A stretch of DNA of 64,000 bases from Gammaproteobacteria bacterium LSUCC0096 (lineage in GTDB: Bacteria; Pseudomonadota; Gammaproteobacteria; Pseudomonadales; Litorivicinaceae): the NCBI GenBank assembly GCA_008087055.1, contig VIEA01000001.1, forward strand, positions 522,342 through 586,341, given 5' to 3'. The notes under the pieces are model-generated. The model saw only the letters and a list, made by a program, of their open reading frames with translations, was not told where the DNA came from and did not search any database. Below are positions 20,014 through 27,129 of this stretch, in pieces; positions within the stretch are counted from its first letter, which is position 1, and every line of letters starts with the position of its first letter. A program made the position numbers and the translations under genes.

Positions 20014-20652
20014 ATGAGCCGTTTGTTTCTTGATGCATCACGCGATCGGCTGTCTGTTGGTATTGAAGTTGGATCAATTTGGATAGCCCGTAATGCGATT
20101 GAGGGTCGCCATGATCAGGTGTTACTCGAATCAATTCGAGTGCTTTGTGAAGAGTCTTGTCAGTCAATCGGTCAAATAACGGAATGTGTTGTGGTTAATG
20201 GACCTGGAAGCTTCACGGGTCTTCGAATCGCCGTATCCTGCATTCATGCGCTAGACCTCGTGCATCCATTACAGGTATTACCCATTGATCAACTCTCACT
20301 ATTGGCTGCGGCGAGTGACACAGACGTTGATTGCGCACTACTCGATGCGCGTATGGATGAAATCTATGTGGGTTCAGATCGACAGGCCGATGGAACTTTT
20401 GGTTGCCTTGAGCTCATGCCAGTGAGTGCGCTCGATCAAACGTACTCATGGGTGTGTCATTCGGAGGAAATTGATCGGTTTTCGATACAGATGAATCCAG
20501 TTTCTCCGACGCTTGAGACGTTGCGACGTTTGGCTGCCGGAATGGATTCATCGAAATGGATCGCAGGACATCAACTGACGCCTTTGTATGTGAGACAAAC
20601 CGTTTCATGGAAACCACTTTCTGAGCAGCCATCGAAATTATATGACCACTGA
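20014..20652 (+). CDS. tsaB: tRNA threonylcarbamoyladenosine biosynthesis protein TsaB
   Basis: A 212-residue TsaB (YeaZ), an actin-like-fold partner of TsaD in forming t6A37 on ANN-decoding tRNAs. The key stretch is VVNGPGSFTGLRIAVS, followed by CALLDARMDEIYVG. Its N-terminal FLDASRDRLSVGIEV replaces the usual LALDTS, so it is somewhat diverged. It overlaps uppP by 11 bases and ends the adk-alr-tsaB-uppP run. In relatives adk and tsaB are often adjacent, here split by alr. Confidence 0.88.
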   Translation: MSRLFLDASRDRLSVGIEVGSIWIARNAIEGRHDQVLLESIRVLCEESCQSIGQITECVVVNGPGSFTGLRIAVSCIHALDLVHPLQVLPIDQLSLLAAASDTDVDCALLDARMDEIYVGSDRQADGTFGCLELMPVSALDQTYSWVCHSEEIDRFSIQMNPVSPTLETLRRLAAGMDSSKWIAGHQLTPLYVRQTVSWKPLSEQPSKLYDH

Positions 20653-21433
20653 ATACGCGTTTTTCCTTGCGCTGATACAAGGCTTAACAGAGTTTCTTCC
20701 GATCTCGAGCTCTGCACATTTGATTTTGCCATCAGCTGTCTTTGGGTGGCCGGATCAAGGCTTGGCGTTCGATGTTGCGGTTCATTTTGGCTCTCTGGGG
20801 GCTGTGATATTAAGTTTGCGTCTTGAGATCCAGAGGGTGGCAACAGGAATGCTTGTGGGGATGGGGCGGCGCTACCCAAGGCATGCAAGGCTCGGATGGC
20901 TCATTGGGTTGGCAACAGTGCCAGCTGTTGTTGCTGGCTTATTAGCCAAAGATTTTATCGAAACAGAACTTCGAAGTGAGCTTGTAATCGCCTGGGCCAC
21001 GATCGGGTTCGGATTGTTGCTGTGGTGGGCGCACTATCAATCCGGCCAGGGTGGTTTTGCTAAAATTCGGGTCCAGGAGGCCTTGGTGATCGGGCTGGCT
21101 CAAGCGCTCGCTCTCATTCCTGGGACCTCGCGTTCAGGCATTACGCTGACGGCGGGGCTTTGGCTCGGTTTGTCTCGGCGAGTCGCAGCGAAATTTTCGT
21201 TTTTACTTTCGATACCCATCATTTTGGGTGCAGCACTGATCAAGACCAAGGATTTGCTCGAAACCTCAGAGCCGGTTGCGTGGGATCTGATTGCGATCGG
21301 TGTTGTCGTCAGTTTTGTTTCAGCCTATCTGTGTATTCGTCTGTTTTTAGCGTTTATCCAGCGAGTCGGGTTACTTCCGTTTGTGGCTTATCGCCTAGCG
21401 CTCGGTCTGATCTTACTCGTTCTCCTTGTATGA
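20642..21433 (+). CDS. uppP: undecaprenyl-diphosphate phosphatase
   Basis: A 263-residue polytopic membrane protein (about eight helices) of the UppP/BacA family, which recycles undecaprenyl pyrophosphate to the lipid carrier for cell-wall synthesis. The two family motifs are GLTEFLPISSSAHLIL near the N terminus and LIPGTSRSGITLTAGLWLGLSR in the centre (catalytic Glu, Ser and Arg). Translation begins inside the end of tsaB. With alr it forms a small peptidoglycan-related pair. Confidence 0.95.
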   Translation: MTTEYAFFLALIQGLTEFLPISSSAHLILPSAVFGWPDQGLAFDVAVHFGSLGAVILSLRLEIQRVATGMLVGMGRRYPRHARLGWLIGLATVPAVVAGLLAKDFIETELRSELVIAWATIGFGLLLWWAHYQSGQGGFAKIRVQEALVIGLAQALALIPGTSRSGITLTAGLWLGLSRRVAAKFSFLLSIPIILGAALIKTKDLLETSEPVAWDLIAIGVVVSFVSAYLCIRLFLAFIQRVGLLPFVAYRLALGLILLVLLV

Positions 21434-21512
21434 CATTGGTCTGAAGTCCTATCAGCTTCTGTAAGAGCGCTCAGTGGCTACAGTCTCTCCACTAAAATTG
21501 AGGAGGGATCCA

Positions 21513-22163
21513 ATGCATATTTCTGTGGTTGCGGTATCGCACCAAATCTTATTGCTCGAAGCGCTGCAGGCTGCAGTTCGTGGCTCTGAATTCCAGATCA
21601 TGTCATTTCCATTCAAAGGACGCTTGGCTTTGGATGAATTTGTGGTGACACCACCGCGTTGTTTGATCCTTGATGGGGGTTGCCCAAAGCAAAGCTCACT
21701 CGTGATGGTCGATCGGGTGAAACGAATGCTCCCCGACACATTGATATTGGTCTATCTCCGGTCAATACGTGCCGTTGAATGTCAGTCATTGCTATCGCTT
21801 GGAGTCACTGGGCTGATTGATATCAGTTGTTCAACTGAGGACGTTGTATCTGCGTTGCGGAAAGTCAAACGACAAGAGGTTCACTTGGCGCCAAAAGTCG
21901 CTCAAGCGCTTGCATTGAGCCGGTTTCGTTCAGCGAATCCATTTGAGAAATTGTCGCCCAGAGAACTGACCGTCTGCGACCTTGTGATCGAGGGCAGTCG
22001 AGCTCCTGATATTGCGCAGCAACTATCTGTCTCAGCGAAAACGGTTAATACCTATCGATACAGAATATTTGAGAAGCTCGGTATCACTTCTGATGTTGAG
22101 TTAACACACTTAGCCTACAACCACGGCATGAAGGGAGTAGAATCCTCGCATGGCCGAGTTTGA
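21513..22163 (+). CDS. gacA: GacA/UvrY-type LuxR regulator with degenerate receiver domain
   Basis: A 216-residue protein collinear with GacA: an N-terminal receiver (1-120) and a C-terminal LuxR helix-turn-helix (about 145-205). The HTH part is almost canonical: KLSPRELTVCDLVIEG, then VSAKTVNTYRYRIFEKLGI and TSDVEL. In the receiver the acidic pair D8-D9 is V8-S9, and the conserved Lys is Ile104. The Thr position near 82 is not conserved, while the phospho-acceptor position keeps Asp54. The start is ATG 21513 with AGGAGG six bases upstream. It overlaps uvrC, as in the classic gacA-uvrC-pgsA cluster. It probably binds GacA-like promoters, but normal phosphorylation looks doubtful. Confidence 0.85.
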   Translation: MHISVVAVSHQILLLEALQAAVRGSEFQIMSFPFKGRLALDEFVVTPPRCLILDGGCPKQSSLVMVDRVKRMLPDTLILVYLRSIRAVECQSLLSLGVTGLIDISCSTEDVVSALRKVKRQEVHLAPKVAQALALSRFRSANPFEKLSPRELTVCDLVIEGSRAPDIAQQLSVSAKTVNTYRYRIFEKLGITSDVELTHLAYNHGMKGVESSHGRV

Positions 22164-23967
22164 TTCATCACGATTTTTAAAAAACCTGACTGTCCGCCCT
22201 GGCGTCTATCAAATGAAAGACGTCGAAGGGAAGGTCTTATACGTCGGTAAAGCGAAAAACTTGAAGGCTCGCGTGTCGAGTTATTTTCGTGGCAGTGGTC
22301 TTGCGTCGAAAACAATGGCGATGGTCGCCAAGATTGCGCACATCGATATTACGATCACCCGTAACGAGGTGGAGGCCTTATTGCTTGAGCAAAATCTCAT
22401 TAAGGACTCAAGGCCGCCTTATAACATTTTGTTACGTGACGATAAGTCCTACCCCTACATTTACATGAATACCGAGCACTCTTATCCTGGGCTCTATTAT
22501 CGCAGAGGAAATCGTCAGAGTACCGGCAAGACCTTCGGCCCATTCCCATCGGCTGGCGCAGTCAAGTCAACACTGAATCTGATACAGAAGACGTTTCAAA
22601 TTCGGCAGTGCGAAGAGAGTGTTTTTCAAAATCGAAGTCGTCCGTGTCTGCAATATCAGATTGGTCGATGCAGTGCGCCATGTGTCGGTTTTGTAAATCA
22701 GTCTGACTACGCAGAAGATCTCGACGATACCCGCCTTTTTCTTGAGGGACGAAGTGGTGAATTGATTGCATCGCTTGAAGCTAGAATGGATGAGGCGAGC
22801 CAATCACTTGAGTTTGAAAAGGCAGCACGCTACCGCAATACGATTTCACGAGTACGTCGTGTGCAAGCTGAGCAAGTCATGGAGAGTGATTCTGCTGATC
22901 TGGATGCGATTGCTGTTTTTCAACAAAGCGGCGGAATTTGCATCGCCATTTTGAGTGTGCGCGGTGGTCGAGTTCTGGGAGTGAATAGCCAGTTCCCAGA
23001 TGCGGGTCTTCTGGAATCACCTGAAGAGATTTTGGATGCCTTTATTCCGCAGTACTACTTGTCTTCCGCTCGGGCTATTCCGCCAGAATTGATCTGTTCA
23101 CATCAGGTCAATGAGGCGACATTAGTTTCAGAGGCACTTGGTCAGGCTTGCCGAAAAAAAGTCAGAATTGCTCACGCTGTTCGCGGTGTACGTCAGCAAT
23201 TTTTGGATTTGGCTAAGACAAACGCTGAGGAGTCCCTCGCCCTTCGTCTTTCTACCCGAGATGGTCAAGCCAAAAGGTTAACGGACTTCGCCGAGCGATT
23301 TCAGGTTGACGCACCGGAACGTATTGAATGTTTTGACATCAGTCACACATCAGGTGAGGCAACCGTCGCAAGTTGTGTCGTATTTGATTCTTCTGGACCA
23401 CTGAAAAGCGATTATCGGATTTTTAATATTACCGACGTGAAAGCAGGTGATGATTATGCGGCGATGCGTCAGGCGTTGACTCGGCGGTATCGCAGAGTGA
23501 AGTCTGGCGAGGTTCCTTTACCAGATGTATTGGTGATTGATGGCGGCAAGGGGCAATTGTCTGAGGCGATAGCTATCTTGAATGAACTTGGCGTGCATGA
23601 TGTGTTTGTACTTGGCGTATCTAAAGGGCCGTCTCGGAAAGCAGGTTTTGAGATTTTGCATCGAGCTGATACGGGTGAAGAGTTAACGCTTCCGGCATCA
23701 GCGCCCGCGTTACATTTGCTTCAGCATATTCGGGATGAAGCGCACCGTTTCGCAATCACTAAGCACCGTCAGGCCCGTGGAAAAGCGCGATCCCAAAGCC
23801 CACTCGAGGGTATTCCTGGCGTAGGTCCGAAGAGGCGGCAATCGCTGTTAAGGCACTTTGGAGGGATGAGAGAACTGGCGCGGGCGAGTGTTTCTGACAT
23901 CGCAAAGGTGACAGGAATGAGTCAACAAACGGCTGAATTGGTGTACTCTGCGTTGCACAACGACTGA
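22150..23967 (+). CDS. uvrC: excinuclease ABC subunit C
   Basis: A 605-residue UvrC that makes both incisions in nucleotide excision repair with UvrAB. The GIY-YIG domain for the 3' cut is PGVYQMKDVEGKVLYVGKAK. The four-Cys region has RPCLQYQIGRCSAPCVGF. The UVR motif (about 205-240) has LEFEKAARYRN. The RNase H-like domain for the 5' cut has CFDISHTSGEATVASCVVF and LVIDGGKGQL. Two C-terminal helix-hairpin-helices are in GIPGVGPKRRQSLL and SDIAKVTGMS. It overlaps the upstream regulator by 14 bases. Confidence 0.98.
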   Translation: MAEFDSSRFLKNLTVRPGVYQMKDVEGKVLYVGKAKNLKARVSSYFRGSGLASKTMAMVAKIAHIDITITRNEVEALLLEQNLIKDSRPPYNILLRDDKSYPYIYMNTEHSYPGLYYRRGNRQSTGKTFGPFPSAGAVKSTLNLIQKTFQIRQCEESVFQNRSRPCLQYQIGRCSAPCVGFVNQSDYAEDLDDTRLFLEGRSGELIASLEARMDEASQSLEFEKAARYRNTISRVRRVQAEQVMESDSADLDAIAVFQQSGGICIAILSVRGGRVLGVNSQFPDAGLLESPEEILDAFIPQYYLSSARAIPPELICSHQVNEATLVSEALGQACRKKVRIAHAVRGVRQQFLDLAKTNAEESLALRLSTRDGQAKRLTDFAERFQVDAPERIECFDISHTSGEATVASCVVFDSSGPLKSDYRIFNITDVKAGDDYAAMRQALTRRYRRVKSGEVPLPDVLVIDGGKGQLSEAIAILNELGVHDVFVLGVSKGPSRKAGFEILHRADTGEELTLPASAPALHLLQHIRDEAHRFAITKHRQARGKARSQSPLEGIPGVGPKRRQSLLRHFGGMRELARASVSDIAKVTGMSQQTAELVYSALHND

Positions 23968-23976
23968 GAGATCTGA

Positions 23977-24537
23977 GTGAACTTACCGAATTTTTTAACA
24001 CTGTTGCGTGTCGTGCTCATTCCTGTGCTGGTTCTTGCGTGGTTTATTCCGTCGCAATATGCGGGAGAACTGTCTGCACTGATCTTTGTTATCGCAGCGT
24101 TTACAGATTGGCTTGATGGTTGGCTTGCACGTCGGTGGAAGCAGGAATCCGCTTTCGGGGCATTTCTTGACCCGGTTGCCGATAAACTCATGGTGGCCGC
24201 TGCTTTGGTATTGTTGGTCGATGCGTTTGATTCAGTGTTAGTGACCTTGTCGGCGATTGTTATCATTGGTCGGGAAATCGTTGTCAGTGCTTTGCGTGAG
24301 TGGATGTCTGAAATTGGGCAGCGTGCACATGTTGCTGTGAGTTGGCTCGGCAAGGTAAAAACTGCGACACAGATGCTCGCAATTACGGTATGTCTCGCTC
24401 TTCCTGTCAAAGAAACTCTATTGCACCCAGGTTTATGGATTTTGGTCATCGCTGCTCTTTTGACGTTATGGTCGATGGGTACCTACCTCAAAGCTGCATG
24501 GCCGCACCTAAGTCTATCGACTAATGAGTCCGACTAG
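23977..24537 (+). CDS. pgsA: CDP-diacylglycerol-glycerol-3-phosphate 3-phosphatidyltransferase
   Basis: A 186-residue inner-membrane enzyme making phosphatidylglycerol phosphate from CDP-diacylglycerol and glycerol-3-phosphate. The CDP-alcohol phosphotransferase signature is visible in full as DGWLARRWKQESAFGAFLDP, continuing VADK, with the required spacing of D, G, A, R, G, D and D. About four to five hydrophobic helices follow. The GTG start at the typical MNLPNFLTLLR sequence lies nine bases after uvrC. It is the last gene of the gacA-uvrC-pgsA group. Confidence 0.96.
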   Translation: MNLPNFLTLLRVVLIPVLVLAWFIPSQYAGELSALIFVIAAFTDWLDGWLARRWKQESAFGAFLDPVADKLMVAAALVLLVDAFDSVLVTLSAIVIIGREIVVSALREWMSEIGQRAHVAVSWLGKVKTATQMLAITVCLALPVKETLLHPGLWILVIAALLTLWSMGTYLKAAWPHLSLSTNESD

Positions 24538-24598
24538 ATCTAACTAGTGACATTAAAACAGTGGTATAACCGTGCCCTCGGGATCGAATGGAATCGAC

Positions 24599-25027
24599 AT
24601 GGATAAGCTTGCTTCGATTATTTTAGCTTCAGCACTCGTGGTCTCTGGGTGCTCGAGCGTCAGTCATCAAACGGCTCGCGATATGGCCCCTGAGCAGATT
24701 GCTGTATCTGGGGAATCATGCTCCGAGGCCGTTGAGACAGCGTCTTCACATGATGAGCTGAAGTGGGGTCGCATGATCGCCACACCTGTCCTGACGGTTG
24801 CTTCAGCTGGATTGATTCCAGCACTTTTAGGTGCAAATGCGGCACTCGACTATGCGGACCGAAAGAATGCGTCTCAGATGCGAGAAGCCTGCGGTTACGC
24901 GCCCCTGAGTAATCAACGTATTCTCGCGGACGTTGCGACTAATACTGGAATTAGCATGGGTCTCACAGCGATCGATTTGGGTTTAGGCTCAGATGTCGCT
25001 CGAGTCCAAGCGAACAGTTCGAACTGA
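24599..25027 (+). CDS. uncharacterised lipoprotein
   Basis: A 142-residue protein with a type II signal peptide: MDKLASIILASALVVSGC, lipobox VSGC with lipidated Cys18. The frame extends nine codons upstream, but the signal peptide begins at this ATG. The mature part has a hydrophobic stretch (about residues 63-85: TPVLTVASAGLIPALLGANA) and a second weaker one near the C terminus. Four or more cysteines in all are present, two of them (in GESCSEA and REACGYA) candidates for a disulfide. I do not recognise a family. It stands alone between pgsA and tRNA-Leu, and its function is unknown. Confidence 0.65.
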   Translation: MDKLASIILASALVVSGCSSVSHQTARDMAPEQIAVSGESCSEAVETASSHDELKWGRMIATPVLTVASAGLIPALLGANAALDYADRKNASQMREACGYAPLSNQRILADVATNTGISMGLTAIDLGLGSDVARVQANSSN

Positions 25028-25059
25028 TTGCTTTTAAATCCAGTGGAAGACTGTATAAT
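25028..25059 (+). promoter_or_regulatory. candidate promoter of tRNA-Leu
   Basis: A perfect TATAAT (25054-25059) lies 29 bases before the tRNA. The -35 is less clear: TTGCTT with 20-bp spacing, or CTTTTA/TTTTAA nearer 17. The -10 is convincing, the -35 is not. Confidence 0.6.
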
Positions 25060-25088
25060 TCCGACCCTTCACTGACCAAGGGTCGCAC

Positions 25089-25175
25089 GCCGGTGTGATG
25101 GAATTGGTAGACATACCGGACTTAAAATCCGGAGAGGGAAACCTCGTGCCAGTTCGAGTCTGGCCACCGGCACCA
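25089..25175 (+). tRNA. tRNA-Leu (anticodon TAA)
   Basis: An 87-base tRNA with encoded CCA. The acceptor arms GCCGGTG and CACCGGC pair perfectly, followed by discriminator A. The anticodon loop is CTTAAAA in the stem GGA/TCC. A long variable arm GAGGGAAACCTC-like and TTCGAGT T-loop confirm a class II leucine tRNA reading UUA and UUG. Its own promoter and terminator flank it. Confidence 0.96.
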
Positions 25176-25182
25176 TAAAAAA

Positions 25183-25203
25183 AACCGCTGCAGAGCAGCG
25201 GTT
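25183..25203 (+). terminator. terminator after tRNA-Leu
   Basis: A nine-bp perfect stem AACCGCTGC and GCAGCGGTT with an AGA loop, eight bases after the tRNA CCA end. The T tract on the 3' side is short (TTTGGTGTT), so termination may be partial. An A run precedes it. Confidence 0.75.
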
Positions 25204-25462
25204 TGGTGTTACTTAAGGCCTCATGCCTCCAACCCCGATCCATCGAGTGTTTCAGCGTCGATAATCCCCCACAGATTATGTAACTGAAACAAGCACACCT
25301 CAATTAGCCTGTTAGGCACTGTCACGGTAAATAAATTTAATGTTTGTTGGAATGGGTATTCGACTAATTGATTGAATTTTAATGATTTTTTGGTTTATTC
25401 TTGCAGTGGTGTAAGTTTATGCCGAAGAATTGAGACTGCGAGCGTGCAGAACTGAACGATTC
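25204..25462. other. non-coding spacer
   Basis: The region between the tRNA-Leu terminator and the 3' end of the channel gene. The part from about 25320 to 25400 is AT-rich. I see no convincing ORF, RNA fold or repeat beyond short chance palindromes such as AGGCCTCATGCCT. Confidence 0.5.
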
Positions 25463-26380
25463 TTACTTGCTTCCTTTCTTGTGACGTTCAGTGAGTGATG
25501 CGATGATGGCTCGAGCATGCTCTTCTGAGAGGTTGAACTCTTGTCTGAGTCGATCGATATGTGCAGCTTCATCTGAGGTGATGATTCCGTCAGAGAGCGC
25601 ATGATCGACTTCTGCTTCGAAAATCGCTTTACGTTTCTGTAACTGGTTCGCAAACGCGTTACCGACAATCCCAGTGAGAAGCGCAACTGTGCAGACTCCC
25701 ATCAACGCAGTCAGCGCTCCGATGAGTTTACCGAGGGGTGTCACGGGTGATACATCTCCGTACCCAACAGTAGTCAGAGTGATGATTGCCCACCACATGG
25801 TTTCTGGAATCGATGAAAAAACGTCAGGTTGAATTTTATTCTCAGCAACGTAGATCAAAGCACTCGCTAAAAACAATGCAATTCCAAGAAGATAAAGTGC
25901 GGCTCCAAATGCTCTTCGTTCCTCATAGATCGCTGAAATGAGATCTTCCAGTGCAGATGAATAGTGGCTTAGTTTTAGCAGTCGAATCATCCGTAGCACG
26001 CGAAGCCAGCGCAGATCAGCTCCTGGTATGAGCCATTGTAAAAAACTGGGGAGGAGTGCGAGTAAATCGACAATCCCAGTGAAGCTCAACATATAGTTAA
26101 GGCGCTTGCCTGTTGCCGACTTTCCCTCGAGGTCTGAGCGCATTGGTGCGGACCAGAGGCGCAAGACATATTCACCAGCAAAGACGGTTACAGACATCAT
26201 TTCAAATGCAAACAGTTGCGCACCATAGACCGCCGCGATACTGTCGACAGACTCGAGGCATACAGCAATTAAATTGGCAAGAATCAATAGCGAGAGAGCG
26301 AGATCGACACGTTTGCTGATACGATCACCGAAGCGACCTTTGTTCATTATTTCAGCCATCCGCTGTTGAGTGATTCGCAT
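25463..26380 (-). CDS. voltage-gated-type potassium channel, six-helix
   Basis: A 305-residue ion channel with the 6-TM Kv layout. S1 is at about 25-45. The S4 voltage-sensor helix has regularly spaced arginines in RWLRVLRMIRLLKL (about 124-137). The pore loop carries the K+ selectivity filter TTVGYGD (about 217-223), followed by S6. The C-terminal cytoplasmic tail (about 258-305) is helical, with HALSDGIITSDEAAHIDRLR, resembling SHOCT or TerB-like short helical modules. AAGGAAG precedes the ATG. Voltage dependence is inferred from S4. No RCK domain is seen. It is divergent from the exported-protein cluster at 26422. Confidence 0.85.
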   Translation of the reverse strand: MRITQQRMAEIMNKGRFGDRISKRVDLALSLLILANLIAVCLESVDSIAAVYGAQLFAFEMMSVTVFAGEYVLRLWSAPMRSDLEGKSATGKRLNYMLSFTGIVDLLALLPSFLQWLIPGADLRWLRVLRMIRLLKLSHYSSALEDLISAIYEERRAFGAALYLLGIALFLASALIYVAENKIQPDVFSSIPETMWWAIITLTTVGYGDVSPVTPLGKLIGALTALMGVCTVALLTGIVGNAFANQLQKRKAIFEAEVDHALSDGIITSDEAAHIDRLRQEFNLSEEHARAIIASLTERHKKGSK

Positions 26381-26421
26381 ACCGCTTCCTTTCGAGAGTT
26401 GGGCAAGTTTAGAGGATTTCT

Positions 26422-26796
26422 GTGAAAAACAATAACAAGCTAATCCGCGTTGTTATGACTATGGCGCTCAGCTGTAATTTTATGCTCACCGTATCAATGC
26501 CGGCGCGATCATCTGAAACGCATGACAATTATGCGTTTATGAGTGCTCAAGATCTTTACGATGCATTGTCGCAACAGTCGCAAGTTGCGCTCGGTTATTT
26601 GTTGGGGATTGTCGACGCCAAAAAGGGTCCACAGGCAGAGGGAGGGTGCTTTACCGTTCCTTGGCAATCCGATGCTGATGAAGTGCTTGTGACGGCGTAT
26701 TTGGAGTATTGGCCTCAGGTCGCCGATTTTTCGATCAAGGCTCCGGATGCATTGATTCAAATGATGCAAGAACGCTTTCCCTGTCAATCGCAATGA
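26422..26796 (+). CDS. exported Rap1a/Tai-like small protein
   Basis: A 124-residue protein with an N-terminal signal peptide (positive KNNNKLIR, hydrophobic core, SMPARS cleavage region near residue 30). The mature part resembles the Rap1a/Tai immunity fold: ALGYLLGIVDA, a Cys in GGCFTVPW, VLVTAYLEYWPQ, and the closing MMQERFPC. Two cysteines (about 76 and 121) could form the disulfide found in that fold. Known Rap1a/Tai proteins neutralise type VI amidase toxins, but no toxin or T6SS gene lies nearby, so a general periplasmic role is as likely. GTG start with AGAGGA five bases upstream. First gene of a three-gene cluster. Confidence 0.6.
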   Translation: MKNNNKLIRVVMTMALSCNFMLTVSMPARSSETHDNYAFMSAQDLYDALSQQSQVALGYLLGIVDAKKGPQAEGGCFTVPWQSDADEVLVTAYLEYWPQVADFSIKAPDALIQMMQERFPCQSQ

Positions 26797-26908
26797 TGCG
26801 CCGCATCATTGAGGTGAAACTTTGGATGCAGAAGGGTTGGTTGGGTTGTCGATTATCGTTACTGTAGTTGTTGGTTATATCGTTAGAACGAAAACAAAGG
26901 AGTGCTTT

Positions 26909-27085
26909 ATGCGTTTTGATCTTCTAAAAGCCTTGGTCATTGTGATGGGTCTAGGATTACTACCATTACCCTCACTGGTGAGCACAGCGGCTGCTGAAGA
27001 GCCAAAAACATGCGCAGATGGCAAGCCTTGCCCATCAGATGCTGATCTCGAAGATTCGTGTTCAGATGAGGGGCAGTCGCTCTAA
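26909..27085 (+). CDS. small exported Cys-containing acidic peptide
   Basis: A 58-residue product. A signal peptide (MRFDLLKALV, hydrophobic core, cleavage near STAAA at 29) leaves a mature part of about 29 residues. It contains three cysteines (35, 41 and 51) and many acidic residues (DADLEDSCSDE). The start is ATG 26909 with AAAGGAG six bases upstream; a longer frame from 26822 has no such site. It lies between the Rap1a-like and rhodanese genes and was probably cotranscribed with both. No family recognised. Possible roles are metal or thiol binding, or a substrate of the rhodanese; these are guesses. Confidence 0.55.
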   Translation: MRFDLLKALVIVMGLGLLPLPSLVSTAAAEEPKTCADGKPCPSDADLEDSCSDEGQSL

Positions 27086-27129
27086 CGGATAACCATCTTC
27101 GAAGAAAAAAATCGATAAGGAAATTGAAC

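Noticed and set aside
23922-24449. 175-codon minus-strand frame opposite pgsA
   Set aside because: Overlaps the complete conserved pgsA gene; Ser/Thr-rich composition is typical of an antisense shadow.
25034-25303. 89-codon minus-strand frame containing GGQTRTGTRFPSPDFKSG
   Set aside because: This is the well-known spurious reading of the antisense strand of tRNA-Leu; the segment maps onto the tRNA itself.
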